Shown piece after piece: positions 1 to 6,925 of a stretch of 64,000 nucleotides of DNA. The stretch's first letter is position 1. Every line of letters begins with the position of its first letter. Below the pieces are notes generated by a model. It did not search any database, was not told where the DNA came from, and worked only from the letters and a program-made list of their open reading frames with translations. A program made the translations under genes and the position numbers. Location of the stretch: contig CAVWPS010000002.1 in assembly GCA_963756975.1 (NCBI GenBank), positions 2,108,001-2,172,000 on the forward strand, written 5' to 3'. This stretch comes from CAVRQM01 sp963756975 (GTDB taxonomy: Bacteria; Pseudomonadota; Alphaproteobacteria; Acetobacterales; Acetobacteraceae).

Positions 1-783
1 CTGCGTGTCGGTGGCGGTGGCGACCGTCGGGTCGATGTAGTCGAGCTTGCCGACCTGCGCGTAGATCTGGCCGTCCGGCAGCCGCAGCCGCACCTTCACG
101 GCCTCCGCCATGCCCTTGCCGGCGTAGCGGTTGGCGAGGTCCGTGGCGGTCCGGCTGCTGACCGGGAACAGGACGTACATCGGATCCTGGCTGACGATGG
201 TCGCGAGCGGCCCGCTCGACGGGCTGACCACGTTGCCGACCGTGAGCGTGGTGCGGCTGATCCGGCCCGCGACCGGTGCCACGATCTGGGTGTAGGCGAG
301 ATTGATCTGGCTGGCGCGGAGCTGCGCCTGCGCCGCCGCGACCTGTGCCGCCTGGCTCGCCTGCTGCGCGGTCGCATCGTCGACGGTCGAGCGCTGGCCG
401 GCCGGCGTGTTCAGCAGCGAATTCGCCCGGCCCAAGGTGATCGAGGCGTTGCGGAGCAGTGCCGACACCTGCGCCAGCGCCGCCGTCTTCGCGTTGACGT
501 CGGCCTCGAACGGCCCGCGCTCCAGCCGGTACAGGACGTCGCCCTTGGCGACCTCGGACCCCTCGGTGAACTGGATCGCGTCGATGAACGCGGTGACGCG
601 GGCGACCAGATCGACCCGCTCGACGGCCTGGATGCGGCCCACGAACTCGTTCGTCTCGATGATCGGCTTGGATTGCACGATCGCGGTCCCGACCGGGGGC
701 GGGCCACTCGGCATCTGGGCCAGGGCCGGCGCCGCGGCCGAAGCGATCAGCAGCGAAATCAGGCTAACGCGAAAATACGCCAT
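1..783 (-). CDS. RND efflux periplasmic adaptor subunit (MexA/AcrA type), 5' part only
   Basis: The first 261 codons are present; the gene runs off the left edge. The adaptor (membrane fusion protein) links an inner-membrane RND pump to an outer-membrane channel. The ATG at 781-783 starts a signal peptide (hydrophobic ISLLIASAAAA, then ALAQ, cleavage near residue 24). Next come a barrel-sandwich half with the typical V.RV.AFID...F.EGSEV.KGD.L..L text (residues about 45-85), an Ala/Gln-rich coiled-coil hairpin (about 85-150) and the return lipoyl half with IVAPVAGRISRTTLTVGN (about 158-176). The following beta-barrel start, MYVLFPVSS, is also typical. The pump gene is presumably beyond the edge. 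Family assignment is secure; the substrate cannot be told. Confidence 0.9.
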   Translation of the reverse strand, partial: MAYFRVSLISLLIASAAAPALAQMPSGPPPVGTAIVQSKPIIETNEFVGRIQAVERVDLVARVTAFIDAIQFTEGSEVAKGDVLYRLERGPFEADVNAKTAALAQVSALLRNASITLGRANSLLNTPAGQRSTVDDATAQQASQAAQVAAAQAQLRASQINLAYTQIVAPVAGRISRTTLTVGNVVSPSSGPLATIVSQDPMYVLFPVSSRTATDLANRYAGKGMAEAVKVRLRLPDGQIYAQVGKLDYIDPTVATATDTQ

Positions 784-878
784 GCGTGTCGAAACCCTCG
801 TCGGGAGTGGGGAGCCCGGCGTGGGGCTACCGCCAGACTACTGTTGTCCGGCGCGCGATGCGAGTGTTTCGCACGACC

Positions 879-908
879 GGCGGCCCCGGATAGGCGTCCG
901 GGGCCGCC
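879..908 (-). terminator. GC-rich hairpin downstream of the fasciclin gene
   Basis: GGCGGCCCCGG (879-889), an eight-base loop, then its exact complement (898-908). It lies 25 bases past the stop of the fasciclin gene on the minus strand and before the efflux gene start region. The stem is strong, but no T-run follows on the minus strand, so it is an imperfect intrinsic terminator or an RNA 3'-end protector. Confidence 0.5.
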
Positions 909-933
909 TTCGTCGCGTCAGGCCAGGCTAATC

Positions 934-1497
934 TCAGTTCGGCAGCAGAACCTTGTCGACGACGTGGATCACGCCGTTGCTCTGGATCACGTTGGCGATC
1001 GTGACGGTGGAGACGTCACCCTTCGCGTCGGTGATGAAGATCTTCTTGCCCTTGCTGGTGGCGGTCAGGGTGTCGCCCTCGACCGTCGTCAGCATGGCCT
1101 TGCCGTGGCCGGCCTTGATCGCCTTCATCAGGTCGGCCGCCGTCATCTTGCCCGAGACGACATGGTAGGTGAGGATCTTGGTCAGCGTCGGCTTGTTCTC
1201 GGGCTTCAGCAGCGTGTCGACCGTGCCGGCCGGCAGGGCCGCGAACGCCTCGTTGGTCGGCGCGAACACGGTGAACGGCCCCGGGCCGCTCAGCGTGTCG
1301 ACCAGGCCGGCCGCCTTGACGGCGGCGACCAGGGTCGTGTGGTCCTTGGAGTTGACGGCGTTCTCGATGATGTTCTTCGACGGCAGCATCGGCGCGCCGC
1401 CGACCATGACCTGCGCGTGCGCGGCGGGGATCATGGCGCTGAGCGAGCCGAGTCCGAGTGCCAGACCGAACAGGCCGGCGCGGAGAGTGGTCTTCAT
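934..1497 (-). CDS. Secreted fasciclin (FAS1) domain protein
   Basis: This 187-residue protein has an N-terminal signal peptide (MKTTLRAGLFGLALGLGS..., cleaved near AHAQ) and a single FAS1 domain filling the rest. Diagnostic motifs are TLVAAVKAAGLVDTL, FTVFAPTNEAFAAL (H1 box), LTYHVVSGK and the C-terminal NGVIHVVDKVLLPN (H2 box). Bacterial single-FAS1 proteins are extracytoplasmic adhesion or matrix proteins of mostly unknown ligand. The ATG at 1497 is chosen because the signal peptide starts there and AGGG lies about 11 bases upstream; an in-frame ATG 13 codons earlier gives a poorer leader. It is monocistronic, with a GC hairpin behind it. Confidence 0.9.
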   Translation of the reverse strand: MKTTLRAGLFGLALGLGSLSAMIPAAHAQVMVGGAPMLPSKNIIENAVNSKDHTTLVAAVKAAGLVDTLSGPGPFTVFAPTNEAFAALPAGTVDTLLKPENKPTLTKILTYHVVSGKMTAADLMKAIKAGHGKAMLTTVEGDTLTATSKGKKIFITDAKGDVSTVTIANVIQSNGVIHVVDKVLLPN

Positions 1498-1637
1498 GTG
1501 TCGTGTTTCCCTGAGTGTCGTGTCGTGTTGGCGCATCCGGGATGACCCCGGCCGGCGGCACGATGTATCACCGACACCGTTACCGCTCCCATACGGCTCC
1601 GGATGCGCTCCGTGCCGCTCACGGAAGTGTCATCACG

Positions 1638-1678
1638 CAAACGGTCCGTTTGACCGGCTTCCGGACCAGCCGTAGCGT
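1638..1678 (+). promoter_or_regulatory. Promoter with overlapping palindrome before the aldolase-dehydratase pair
   Basis: CAAACGG-T-CCGTTTG is a perfect 15-base palindrome (1638-1652). It overlaps a -35-like TTGACC (1650-1655), which is followed after 17 bases by TAGCGT (1673-1678). The aldolase ATG is at 1696 with GGGAGA just upstream. The layout fits a repressor site over a sigma-70 promoter. No regulator gene lies next to it, so the binding protein is unknown. Confidence 0.5.
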
Positions 1679-1695
1679 CGCCTGGGAGAATTAGC

Positions 1696-2466
1696 ATGAC
1701 AAACAGGTTACGGGCACTCTGGTCCGAGCGCCGGCCGGCGATCAACGGGTGGCTCGCCATCCCGTCCGGCTTTTCCGCCGAGTGCATGGCCCAATGCGGC
1801 TGGGACACGGTGACGGTCGATCTGCAGCACGGCGTGCAGGATTACATGAGCATGGTCGCCTGCTTCCAGGCGATGGGCGCGCACCCGGTGACGCCGATGG
1901 TGCGGGTGCCGTGGAACGAGCCGGGGATCATCGGCAAGGTGCTGGACGGTGGTGCGATGGCCGTGATCTGCCCGATGGTGAACTCCGCCGCCGAGGCGCG
2001 CGCGTTCGTCGGCCACTGCAAATACCCGCCGCTCGGCGCCCGCTCGAACGGGCCGATCCGCGCCGGCATGTACGGCGACGCCAGCAGCGGCTATCAGGCG
2101 ACCGCCAACGAGGAGTGCCTCGCGATCCCGATGATCGAGACGCGGGAGGCGGTGGCCGAGCTCGACGCCATATTGGACGTGCCGGGCGTCGCCGGCGTCT
2201 ATGTCGGGCCGTCCGATCTCGGGTTCAGTCACGGCCTGGTGCCGCGCCTGGACCGCGAGGAGCCCGAGATGCTGGCGATCTTCGAGCGTATCGTGGCCGC
2301 GGCCGACAAGCGCGGGCTGTCGGCCGGTATTCATTGCGCAACCGCGTCGTATGCGACGCGGGCGATCAACATGGGGTTTCGTTTGGTGACGGTGATGAAC
2401 GATAGCGGGCTGATGATGCAGGCGGCGCGGGCCGCCACGGCGCAGATCCGGGGAGCGCTCGCATGA
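1696..2466 (+). CDS. HpcH/HpaI aldolase family protein (2-keto-3-deoxy sugar-acid aldolase type)
   Basis: This 256-residue class II pyruvate aldolase cleaves 2-oxo-4-hydroxy acids to pyruvate (or a related oxoacid) plus an aldehyde, using a divalent metal. Seen here: WDTVTVDLQHG (catalytic His region, about residues 36-46), MVRVPWNEP, ICPMVNSAAEA, CLAIPMIETREAV (metal-binding Glu) and GVAGVYVGPSDLGFSHG. The length matches HpaI/GarL relatives. It overlaps the next gene by four bases (ATGA), so the two are translationally coupled. A UxaA/GarD-type dehydratase next door suggests a hexarate or hexonate route: dehydration, then retro-aldol cleavage, as in GarD/GarL. The exact substrate is inference. 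Confidence 0.88.
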   Translation: MTNRLRALWSERRPAINGWLAIPSGFSAECMAQCGWDTVTVDLQHGVQDYMSMVACFQAMGAHPVTPMVRVPWNEPGIIGKVLDGGAMAVICPMVNSAAEARAFVGHCKYPPLGARSNGPIRAGMYGDASSGYQATANEECLAIPMIETREAVAELDAILDVPGVAGVYVGPSDLGFSHGLVPRLDREEPEMLAIFERIVAAADKRGLSAGIHCATASYATRAINMGFRLVTVMNDSGLMMQAARAATAQIRGALA

Positions 2467-4001
2467 CCCCGGCCGCTTCGATCCCGCCGGTGACACTGCG
2501 GCTCCATCCGGTCGACGGCGTGGTGATCGCGCGCGCGACCTTGCTGCCGGGAACCCCCGTGGAGGGCGACGTGGTGACGCTCGGCCGGGTGCCGGCGGGC
2601 CATAAGATCGCGACCCGCGCCCATGCGGTGGGCGAGGCGGTCCGCCGCTACGGCCAGATCATCGGTTTCGCGACGGCGCCGATCGCGCCCGGCGAGCACG
2701 TGCATGTCCATAATCTCGGGATGGGCGATTTCGATAAGGATTACGCCTGGGGCGTCGACGCCCGCCCGACCGTGATGGCGAACCCGGCCGCGACCTGGCA
2801 GGGCATCCGCCGCCCGGACGGCCGGTTCGCGACCCGCAACTACATCGGCATCCTGACCAGCGTGAACTGCTCGGCCCACGTCGCTTCGGTCGTGGCCGAC
2901 GCGTTCCGGCGCAACCCGGCGACCGGCTACGACCCGCTGGCCGACTTCCCGAACGTCGACGGCGTGGTCGCGCTGACCCACAAGACCGGCTGCGGCATGA
3001 CCGCCGGCGAGCCGCTGACCCTGCTGCGCCGCACCCTCGGCGGCTACGCGCGGCACGTGAACTTCCATTCGGTGATCGTGCTGGGGCTCGGCTGCGAGGT
3101 GAACCAGCTCGGCGGCCTGCTGCAGGAACAGCGGCTCGCCGGCCGGCTGCGCGCGATGGACATCCAGGAGATGGGCGGAAGCCGCCGCACCACGGCCGCC
3201 GCGATCGAATTCGTGCGCGAGCAGCTGGTCGACGCGAACGCGATCGTCCGCGAGACGGCCCCGGTGTCGGAGCTGACGGTCGCCCTGCAATGCGGCGGCT
3301 CGGACGGGTATTCCGGCATCACCGCCAACCCGGCGCTGGGTGTCGCGTCCGACATGATCGTGGCCAATGGCGGGGCGGTGATCCTGTCCGAGACGCCCGA
3401 GACCTACGGCGCCGAACACCTGCTCACCCGCCGCGCCGTCAGCCGCGAGGTCGGCGAGAAGCTGGTCGACCTGATGCGCTGGTGGGACGCGTATTGCGCC
3501 CGCGAAGGGGCGGAGATGAACGCCAACCCGTCGCCCGGCAACAAGGCCGGCGGGCTCACGACGATCCTGGAAAAGTCGCTCGGCGCGATGGCGAAGTGCG
3601 GCAGCACCAACCTGGTCGACGTCGTGCGCTACGCGGAGCCGGTCACGTCGCGCGGGTTCGTGTTCATGGACACGCCCGGCTACGACCCGGTCGCGGCCAC
3701 CGGTCAGGTCGCGGGCGGCGCCAACCTCGTCTGCTTCACCACCGGGCGCGGCAGCGTGTTCGGCTGCAAGCCGGCCCCGTCCATCAAGCTCGCCACCAAC
3801 ACGCCGATGTTCCGGCGGATGGAGGAGGACATGGACATCAACTGCGGGACCGTCGTGGACGGCGACGAGAGCGTCGCCTCGTGCGGGGCGCGGATTTTCG
3901 AGCACATCCTGGCGACGGCGAGCGGCGAGCGGACCAAGAGCGAGCAGTTCGATTTCGGCGCGGCGGAGTTCGCGCCGTGGCAGCTTGGGGCGACGATGTG
4001 A
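2463..4001 (+). CDS. Altronate/galactarate dehydratase family protein (UxaA/GarD type)
   Basis: The protein has 512 residues: an N-terminal SAF-type domain (about residues 10-90, with ATRAHAVGEAVRRYGQIIGFA and HVHVHNLGMGDF), a linker, then the large dehydratase domain (about 110-510). The latter contains VNCSAHVA, THKTGCGM, ILGLGCEVNQ, LQCGGSDG.SGITANPALG and FTTGRGSVFG. These enzymes eliminate water from sugar acids with Fe/Mn. SAF plus catalytic domains in one chain is the full-length form, about 500 residues. It is coupled to the upstream aldolase by an ATGA overlap. Altronate and galactarate members cannot be separated by eye. Confidence 0.9.
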   Translation: MTPAASIPPVTLRLHPVDGVVIARATLLPGTPVEGDVVTLGRVPAGHKIATRAHAVGEAVRRYGQIIGFATAPIAPGEHVHVHNLGMGDFDKDYAWGVDARPTVMANPAATWQGIRRPDGRFATRNYIGILTSVNCSAHVASVVADAFRRNPATGYDPLADFPNVDGVVALTHKTGCGMTAGEPLTLLRRTLGGYARHVNFHSVIVLGLGCEVNQLGGLLQEQRLAGRLRAMDIQEMGGSRRTTAAAIEFVREQLVDANAIVRETAPVSELTVALQCGGSDGYSGITANPALGVASDMIVANGGAVILSETPETYGAEHLLTRRAVSREVGEKLVDLMRWWDAYCAREGAEMNANPSPGNKAGGLTTILEKSLGAMAKCGSTNLVDVVRYAEPVTSRGFVFMDTPGYDPVAATGQVAGGANLVCFTTGRGSVFGCKPAPSIKLATNTPMFRRMEEDMDINCGTVVDGDESVASCGARIFEHILATASGERTKSEQFDFGAAEFAPWQLGATM

Positions 4002-4377
4002 GGCGTCGCGTCGTCGTTGGTTTGGTCTAGCTGCCTCCCGCGCCGTTCGGGCGGGTTTCGACGTAACCGATCCGGTCACCCGCCAACTCGCCTACTCCAT
4101 TCAGGCCGCCAACAATTTGGCGGACATCCGGAGTTGGTATCGCCAGAGCGGTTCCGGGTCGGCCGGTCGTAGGCGCGCTTTGGCAATTCAGACCGCAATC
4201 GACAATCTCGTCGATGCGCCTTGCCGCTATCGGCGGGGCGAGATCGACGGCACGCGCGAAATGATCGTCGAGCATCATGTCGTCGTCTACGACGTCACCT
4301 CGGACACGGGCGACAACCGGACGGCAGGGAACGTACTGATTATCGCCGTCTATGGACCCGGCCGGCAGCGTCCGTAA
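3985..4377 (+). CDS. RelE/ParE-like toxin, 5' end unclear
   Basis: The reading frame encodes a ParE-fold toxin of a type seen in Acetobacteraceae. It shows an N-terminal helix ANNLADIRSWYRQSG, a central strand region REMIVEHHVVVYDV and the characteristic tail DTGDNRTAGNVLIIAVYGPG. Such toxins poison gyrase or cut mRNA; the target here is unknown. The recognisable domain begins near 4057. The only upstream in-frame start is a TTG at 3985 inside the dehydratase gene, so the true start is missing, unusual, or lost to a base error. The antitoxin-like gene lies on the opposite strand, tail to tail, four bases away. That is not the usual co-directional order. Confidence 0.6.
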   Translation: MGRRCEASRRRWFGLAASRAVRAGFDVTDPVTRQLAYSIQAANNLADIRSWYRQSGSGSAGRRRALAIQTAIDNLVDAPCRYRRGEIDGTREMIVEHHVVVYDVTSDTGDNRTAGNVLIIAVYGPGRQRP

Positions 4378-4381
4378 CGAA

Positions 4382-4597
4382 TCAGGTGCCGGCGAGCGGC
4401 TGCGGCAATTCGGCGGAGGTATCCCAGCTCTCGATCCACGCCTTGATCGACTCGCGCGATATCGTCTGACCGGCTTGGGCCTCTGCACGGGCTTGCTCGA
4501 CGAGGGCTTTCTGCGCGTCAAGGCTCGACCGTTGGTGCTCTCGCAATTCTACATGACCGGTTTGCTGGCTCGTCTGGGCCTGTCGCGTGCTCGCCAT
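4382..4597 (-). CDS. Putative antitoxin, small helical protein
   Basis: A 71-residue protein from the ATG at 4595-4597. Its C-terminal half (ARAEAQAGQTISRESIKAWIESW, then an acidic/proline tail ELPQP) resembles antitoxins that accompany ParE-like toxins, where an Arg/Ser-rich G.TIS.E...WI.SW segment precedes a flexible toxin-wrapping end. The N-terminal half is Gln/Glu-rich and hydrophilic. The gene converges on the toxin frame (stops separated by four bases). No good ribosome site is seen (GTCTCACTC before ATG). Assignment rests on motif memory and proximity. Confidence 0.55.
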   Translation of the reverse strand: MASTRQAQTSQQTGHVELREHQRSSLDAQKALVEQARAEAQAGQTISRESIKAWIESWDTSAELPQPLAGT

Positions 4598-4675
4598 GAG
4601 TGAGACAATGGCAATTGATGGCGCAAATCGCCACTCCCATTCGGTAAGTCGATCCGGATGGTTTACGCCACCACA

Positions 4676-5578
4676 TCACCCCCGAGGGTGCGTCGCCCGC
4701 CAAACCTCCATCAGCCGCTGCGTGTCGACCGCCGTGTACCGTTGCGTGGTCGACAGGCTGGCGTGCCCCAGCAACTCCTGGATCGACCGCAGGTCGGCAC
4801 CGCCCGCCAGCAGGTGGGTCGCGAACGAATGCCGCAGCGCGTGCGGGGTCGCGTGCTCGGGCAGGCCGTTCAGGCGGCGGAACGTCTGCAGGCGGCGCTG
4901 GACCACGCCGGCGGCCAGCCGTTTGCCGCGCACGCCTTCAAACAGCGGAGCGGCCGGATCGGCGCCGCGCGGATGGACCGCGAGCCAAGCCGACAGCGCC
5001 GCGCGGACGGCGGGCAGCACCGGGACGATGCGTTCCTTGGAGCCTTTTCCGACCACCCGCAGGACGTCGGCGCGCGCGTCGCGGACATTCAGCGACAGCG
5101 CCTCGGCGATCCGCAGGCCGCAGCCGTATAGCAGCGTCATCAGCGCCACGTCGCGCGCCTGCTCGAACGCCGTGTCGGACGCCTCGGCGATGTCGGCTGC
5201 CACGTCACGCGCCTGCTCGGGCGTCAGCGCGCGGGGAAGTGGCGGTTTCGCGCGGGGCGTGGCGAGCAGTTTTACCTGCGGGTTGGAGACGCCGTGCCGG
5301 CGGGCGAGCCAGCGGTAGAACGATCGCACCGCCGCCAGATGCCGCGCCCGCGTGGCATTGCCGCAGCCCTGCATCGCCTCGACGGCCAGCCAAGCGCGAA
5401 AATCCGTGACGCGGGCGGCGGCCAGCGCGGCGAGGTCGGGCTCGGCTTCCAGATGTCCGGTCAGGAACGCGAGAAAGCGGGAAATGTCCGTGCGGTAGGC
5501 GGCGACGGTGAGCGGCGAGGCCCGGCGCTCGGTCGCGAGGGCGTCGAGGAACCCGATCGCCGCCTCGGCCGCCGTCAC
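4676..5578 (-). CDS. xerC: Tyrosine recombinase XerC
   Basis: This 300-residue site-specific recombinase resolves chromosome dimers at dif together with XerD. The N-terminal SAM-like core-binding domain (about residues 1-95) is followed by the catalytic domain. All active-site residues are present: R156 (GCGLRIAEAL), K178 (VGKGSKERIVP), H246 and R249 (HALRHSFATH), H272 (LLGHASL) and nucleophile Y281 (TTQRYTAVD). The start is a GTG overlapping the DUF484 stop (GTGA, four bases), as commonly found for this gene pair. XerC rather than XerD is favoured by the DUF484 neighbour. Confidence 0.93.
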   Translation of the reverse strand: MTAAEAAIGFLDALATERRASPLTVAAYRTDISRFLAFLTGHLEAEPDLAALAAARVTDFRAWLAVEAMQGCGNATRARHLAAVRSFYRWLARRHGVSNPQVKLLATPRAKPPLPRALTPEQARDVAADIAEASDTAFEQARDVALMTLLYGCGLRIAEALSLNVRDARADVLRVVGKGSKERIVPVLPAVRAALSAWLAVHPRGADPAAPLFEGVRGKRLAAGVVQRRLQTFRRLNGLPEHATPHALRHSFATHLLAGGADLRSIQELLGHASLSTTQRYTAVDTQRLMEVWRATHPRG

Positions 5579-6207
5579 CGTGTCAGCGCCGCCGCCACGG
5601 CCCGGCCGAGGAACGCGAGCGCGCCCAGGCCCTGCGCCGGATCGAGCGCCGAAGCGTCCCGCGCCGCCAAAGCCAGCAACGCCGGCGCGCCCGGCAGCGG
5701 CACCCGCACCAGCGCGTCGACGCGGGCCAGCGCCGCCGCTTCGCCGTGCAGCAACCCGGCGTCGGTGGGGGCGGTGCGAAACACGCCCGCCCGCGCGCCG
5801 AGCAGCCGGTGCACGTCGCCCGCGTGCAGCGACACGCCTTCGGTGTGCAGCCGAACCGCGTCGACCGCCAGCAGGCCGGGCAGCTCGGCCACGATGCAGT
5901 CGGCCACGTCGGCCGCCGCGATCAGGGCCAGCACCGCTTCCTGCGTCCGGGCCGAAAACCCGGCCGTGGCACGCCCCGCCGCCAGCACGCCGTCGGCCCG
6001 CGCCGCCATGTCGGCCGCGTGCGCCCGCCCGGCCGCCAGCATCGCCGTCATGTGGTCGGCCAGCGTCTCGCCGTGCACGCGCCGGGGCGGGTGCAGGGCG
6101 AGATACAGCGCCGGGTGGTCGGCCAGGAACCCCGGACGCTCGCGCAGAAAGCTCGCCACCTCGGCTTCGGTCGGCGAGGCGGTCTGCTGACAGGCGGGCT
6201 GGCTCAT
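5575..6207 (-). CDS. DUF484 family protein
   Basis: The 210-residue DUF484 protein has a GAF-like fold. The signature N-terminus is E.EVASFLRERPGFLADHPALYLAL, followed by an Ala-rich helical linker (about residues 55-95) and a GAF-like region ending VRVPLPGAPALLALAARDASALDPAQGLGALAFLGR. The family is nearly always found beside xerC; its role is not established, though the fold suggests small-molecule sensing. It overlaps xerC by four bases and follows the aldolase/transaldolase gene by 16 bases, so the three probably form one minus-strand transcript. Confidence 0.88.
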   Translation of the reverse strand: MSQPACQQTASPTEAEVASFLRERPGFLADHPALYLALHPPRRVHGETLADHMTAMLAAGRAHAADMAARADGVLAAGRATAGFSARTQEAVLALIAAADVADCIVAELPGLLAVDAVRLHTEGVSLHAGDVHRLLGARAGVFRTAPTDAGLLHGEAAALARVDALVRVPLPGAPALLALAARDASALDPAQGLGALAFLGRAVAAALTR

Positions 6208-6223
6208 CGAGCGAGAGAGCGCC

Positions 6224-6880
6224 TCAAACGATGCTCTGGCCGGTCTTCTTCCAGTCGGCCGCGAACGTCTCGAGGCCCTTGGCGGTCAGCGGGTGCAGAT
6301 ACAGCGAGCGCAGCACGGCCGGCGGCAGGGTCGCGACATGGGCGCCGATCTTGGCGGCCTGGATGACGTGCAACGGGCCGCGGACCGAGGCCACCAGCAC
6401 CTGCGTCTTCAGCGCGTCGTAGTTGTCGTAGATCTCGACGATGTCGGCGATCAGGTCGAGGCCGTCGTAGCCGATGTCGTCCAGCCGGCCGACGAACGGG
6501 CTGATGAACGTCGCACCGGCCTTGGCGGCGACCAGCGCCTGGGCGGCCGAGAAGCAGAGCGTCACGTTGACCATCACGCCGTCGCTCGACAGCGCCTTGC
6601 ATGCGCGCAGGCCGTCGGGCGTCAGCGGCACCTTGATCGTGACGTTGCCGGCGATCTTCCGCAGCACGGCCGCCTCACGCATGATCGGGTCGTATTCGGC
6701 CTCCGTGACCTCGGCGCTGACCGGGCCTTCGACGACGTCGCAAATCTCCTTGATGACTTCGAGGATCTTGCGGCCGGATTTCGCGATCAGCGACGGGTTG
6801 GTGGTCACGCCGTCCACCAGGCCGGAGGCGGCGAGCGACTTGATTTCGGCGATGTCGGCGGTGTCGACGAAGAACTTCAT
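6224..6880 (-). CDS. fsa: Fructose-6-phosphate aldolase / small transaldolase
   Basis: This 218-residue class I aldolase is of the short transaldolase subfamily (TalC/FSA). It starts MKFFVDTADIAEIK and carries GVTTNPSLIAKSG, the Schiff-base strand NVTIKVPLT (lysine near residue 85), VNVTLCFSAAQA, ISPFVGRLDDIG and VLVASVRGP. It either transfers dihydroxyacetone units (transaldolase) or splits fructose 6-phosphate; sequence by eye cannot decide. The length is normal for the group (about 215-220). Head-to-head with priA, with 45 bases between the starts, so the promoters must share that gap. Confidence 0.9.
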   Translation of the reverse strand: MKFFVDTADIAEIKSLAASGLVDGVTTNPSLIAKSGRKILEVIKEICDVVEGPVSAEVTEAEYDPIMREAAVLRKIAGNVTIKVPLTPDGLRACKALSSDGVMVNVTLCFSAAQALVAAKAGATFISPFVGRLDDIGYDGLDLIADIVEIYDNYDALKTQVLVASVRGPLHVIQAAKIGAHVATLPPAVLRSLYLHPLTAKGLETFAADWKKTGQSIV

Positions 6881-6925
6881 GGCGGCTGGCCTCCCGGCGC
6901 GTTGTGGCCCAAACGGGCTACCACG

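Noticed and set aside
302..931. A plus-strand open frame over the efflux adaptor
   Set aside because: The minus strand encodes a clear adaptor protein; the plus frame has no family features.
2331..4079. A long minus-strand open frame opposite the dehydratase gene (582 codons)
   Set aside because: It is antisense to a well-conserved gene, is rich in Arg/His/Ala runs typical of high-GC shadow frames, and has no recognisable motif.
6293..6925. Upstream extension of the priA frame
   Set aside because: It is antisense to the fructose-6-phosphate aldolase gene. The conserved PriA start begins after 6926.
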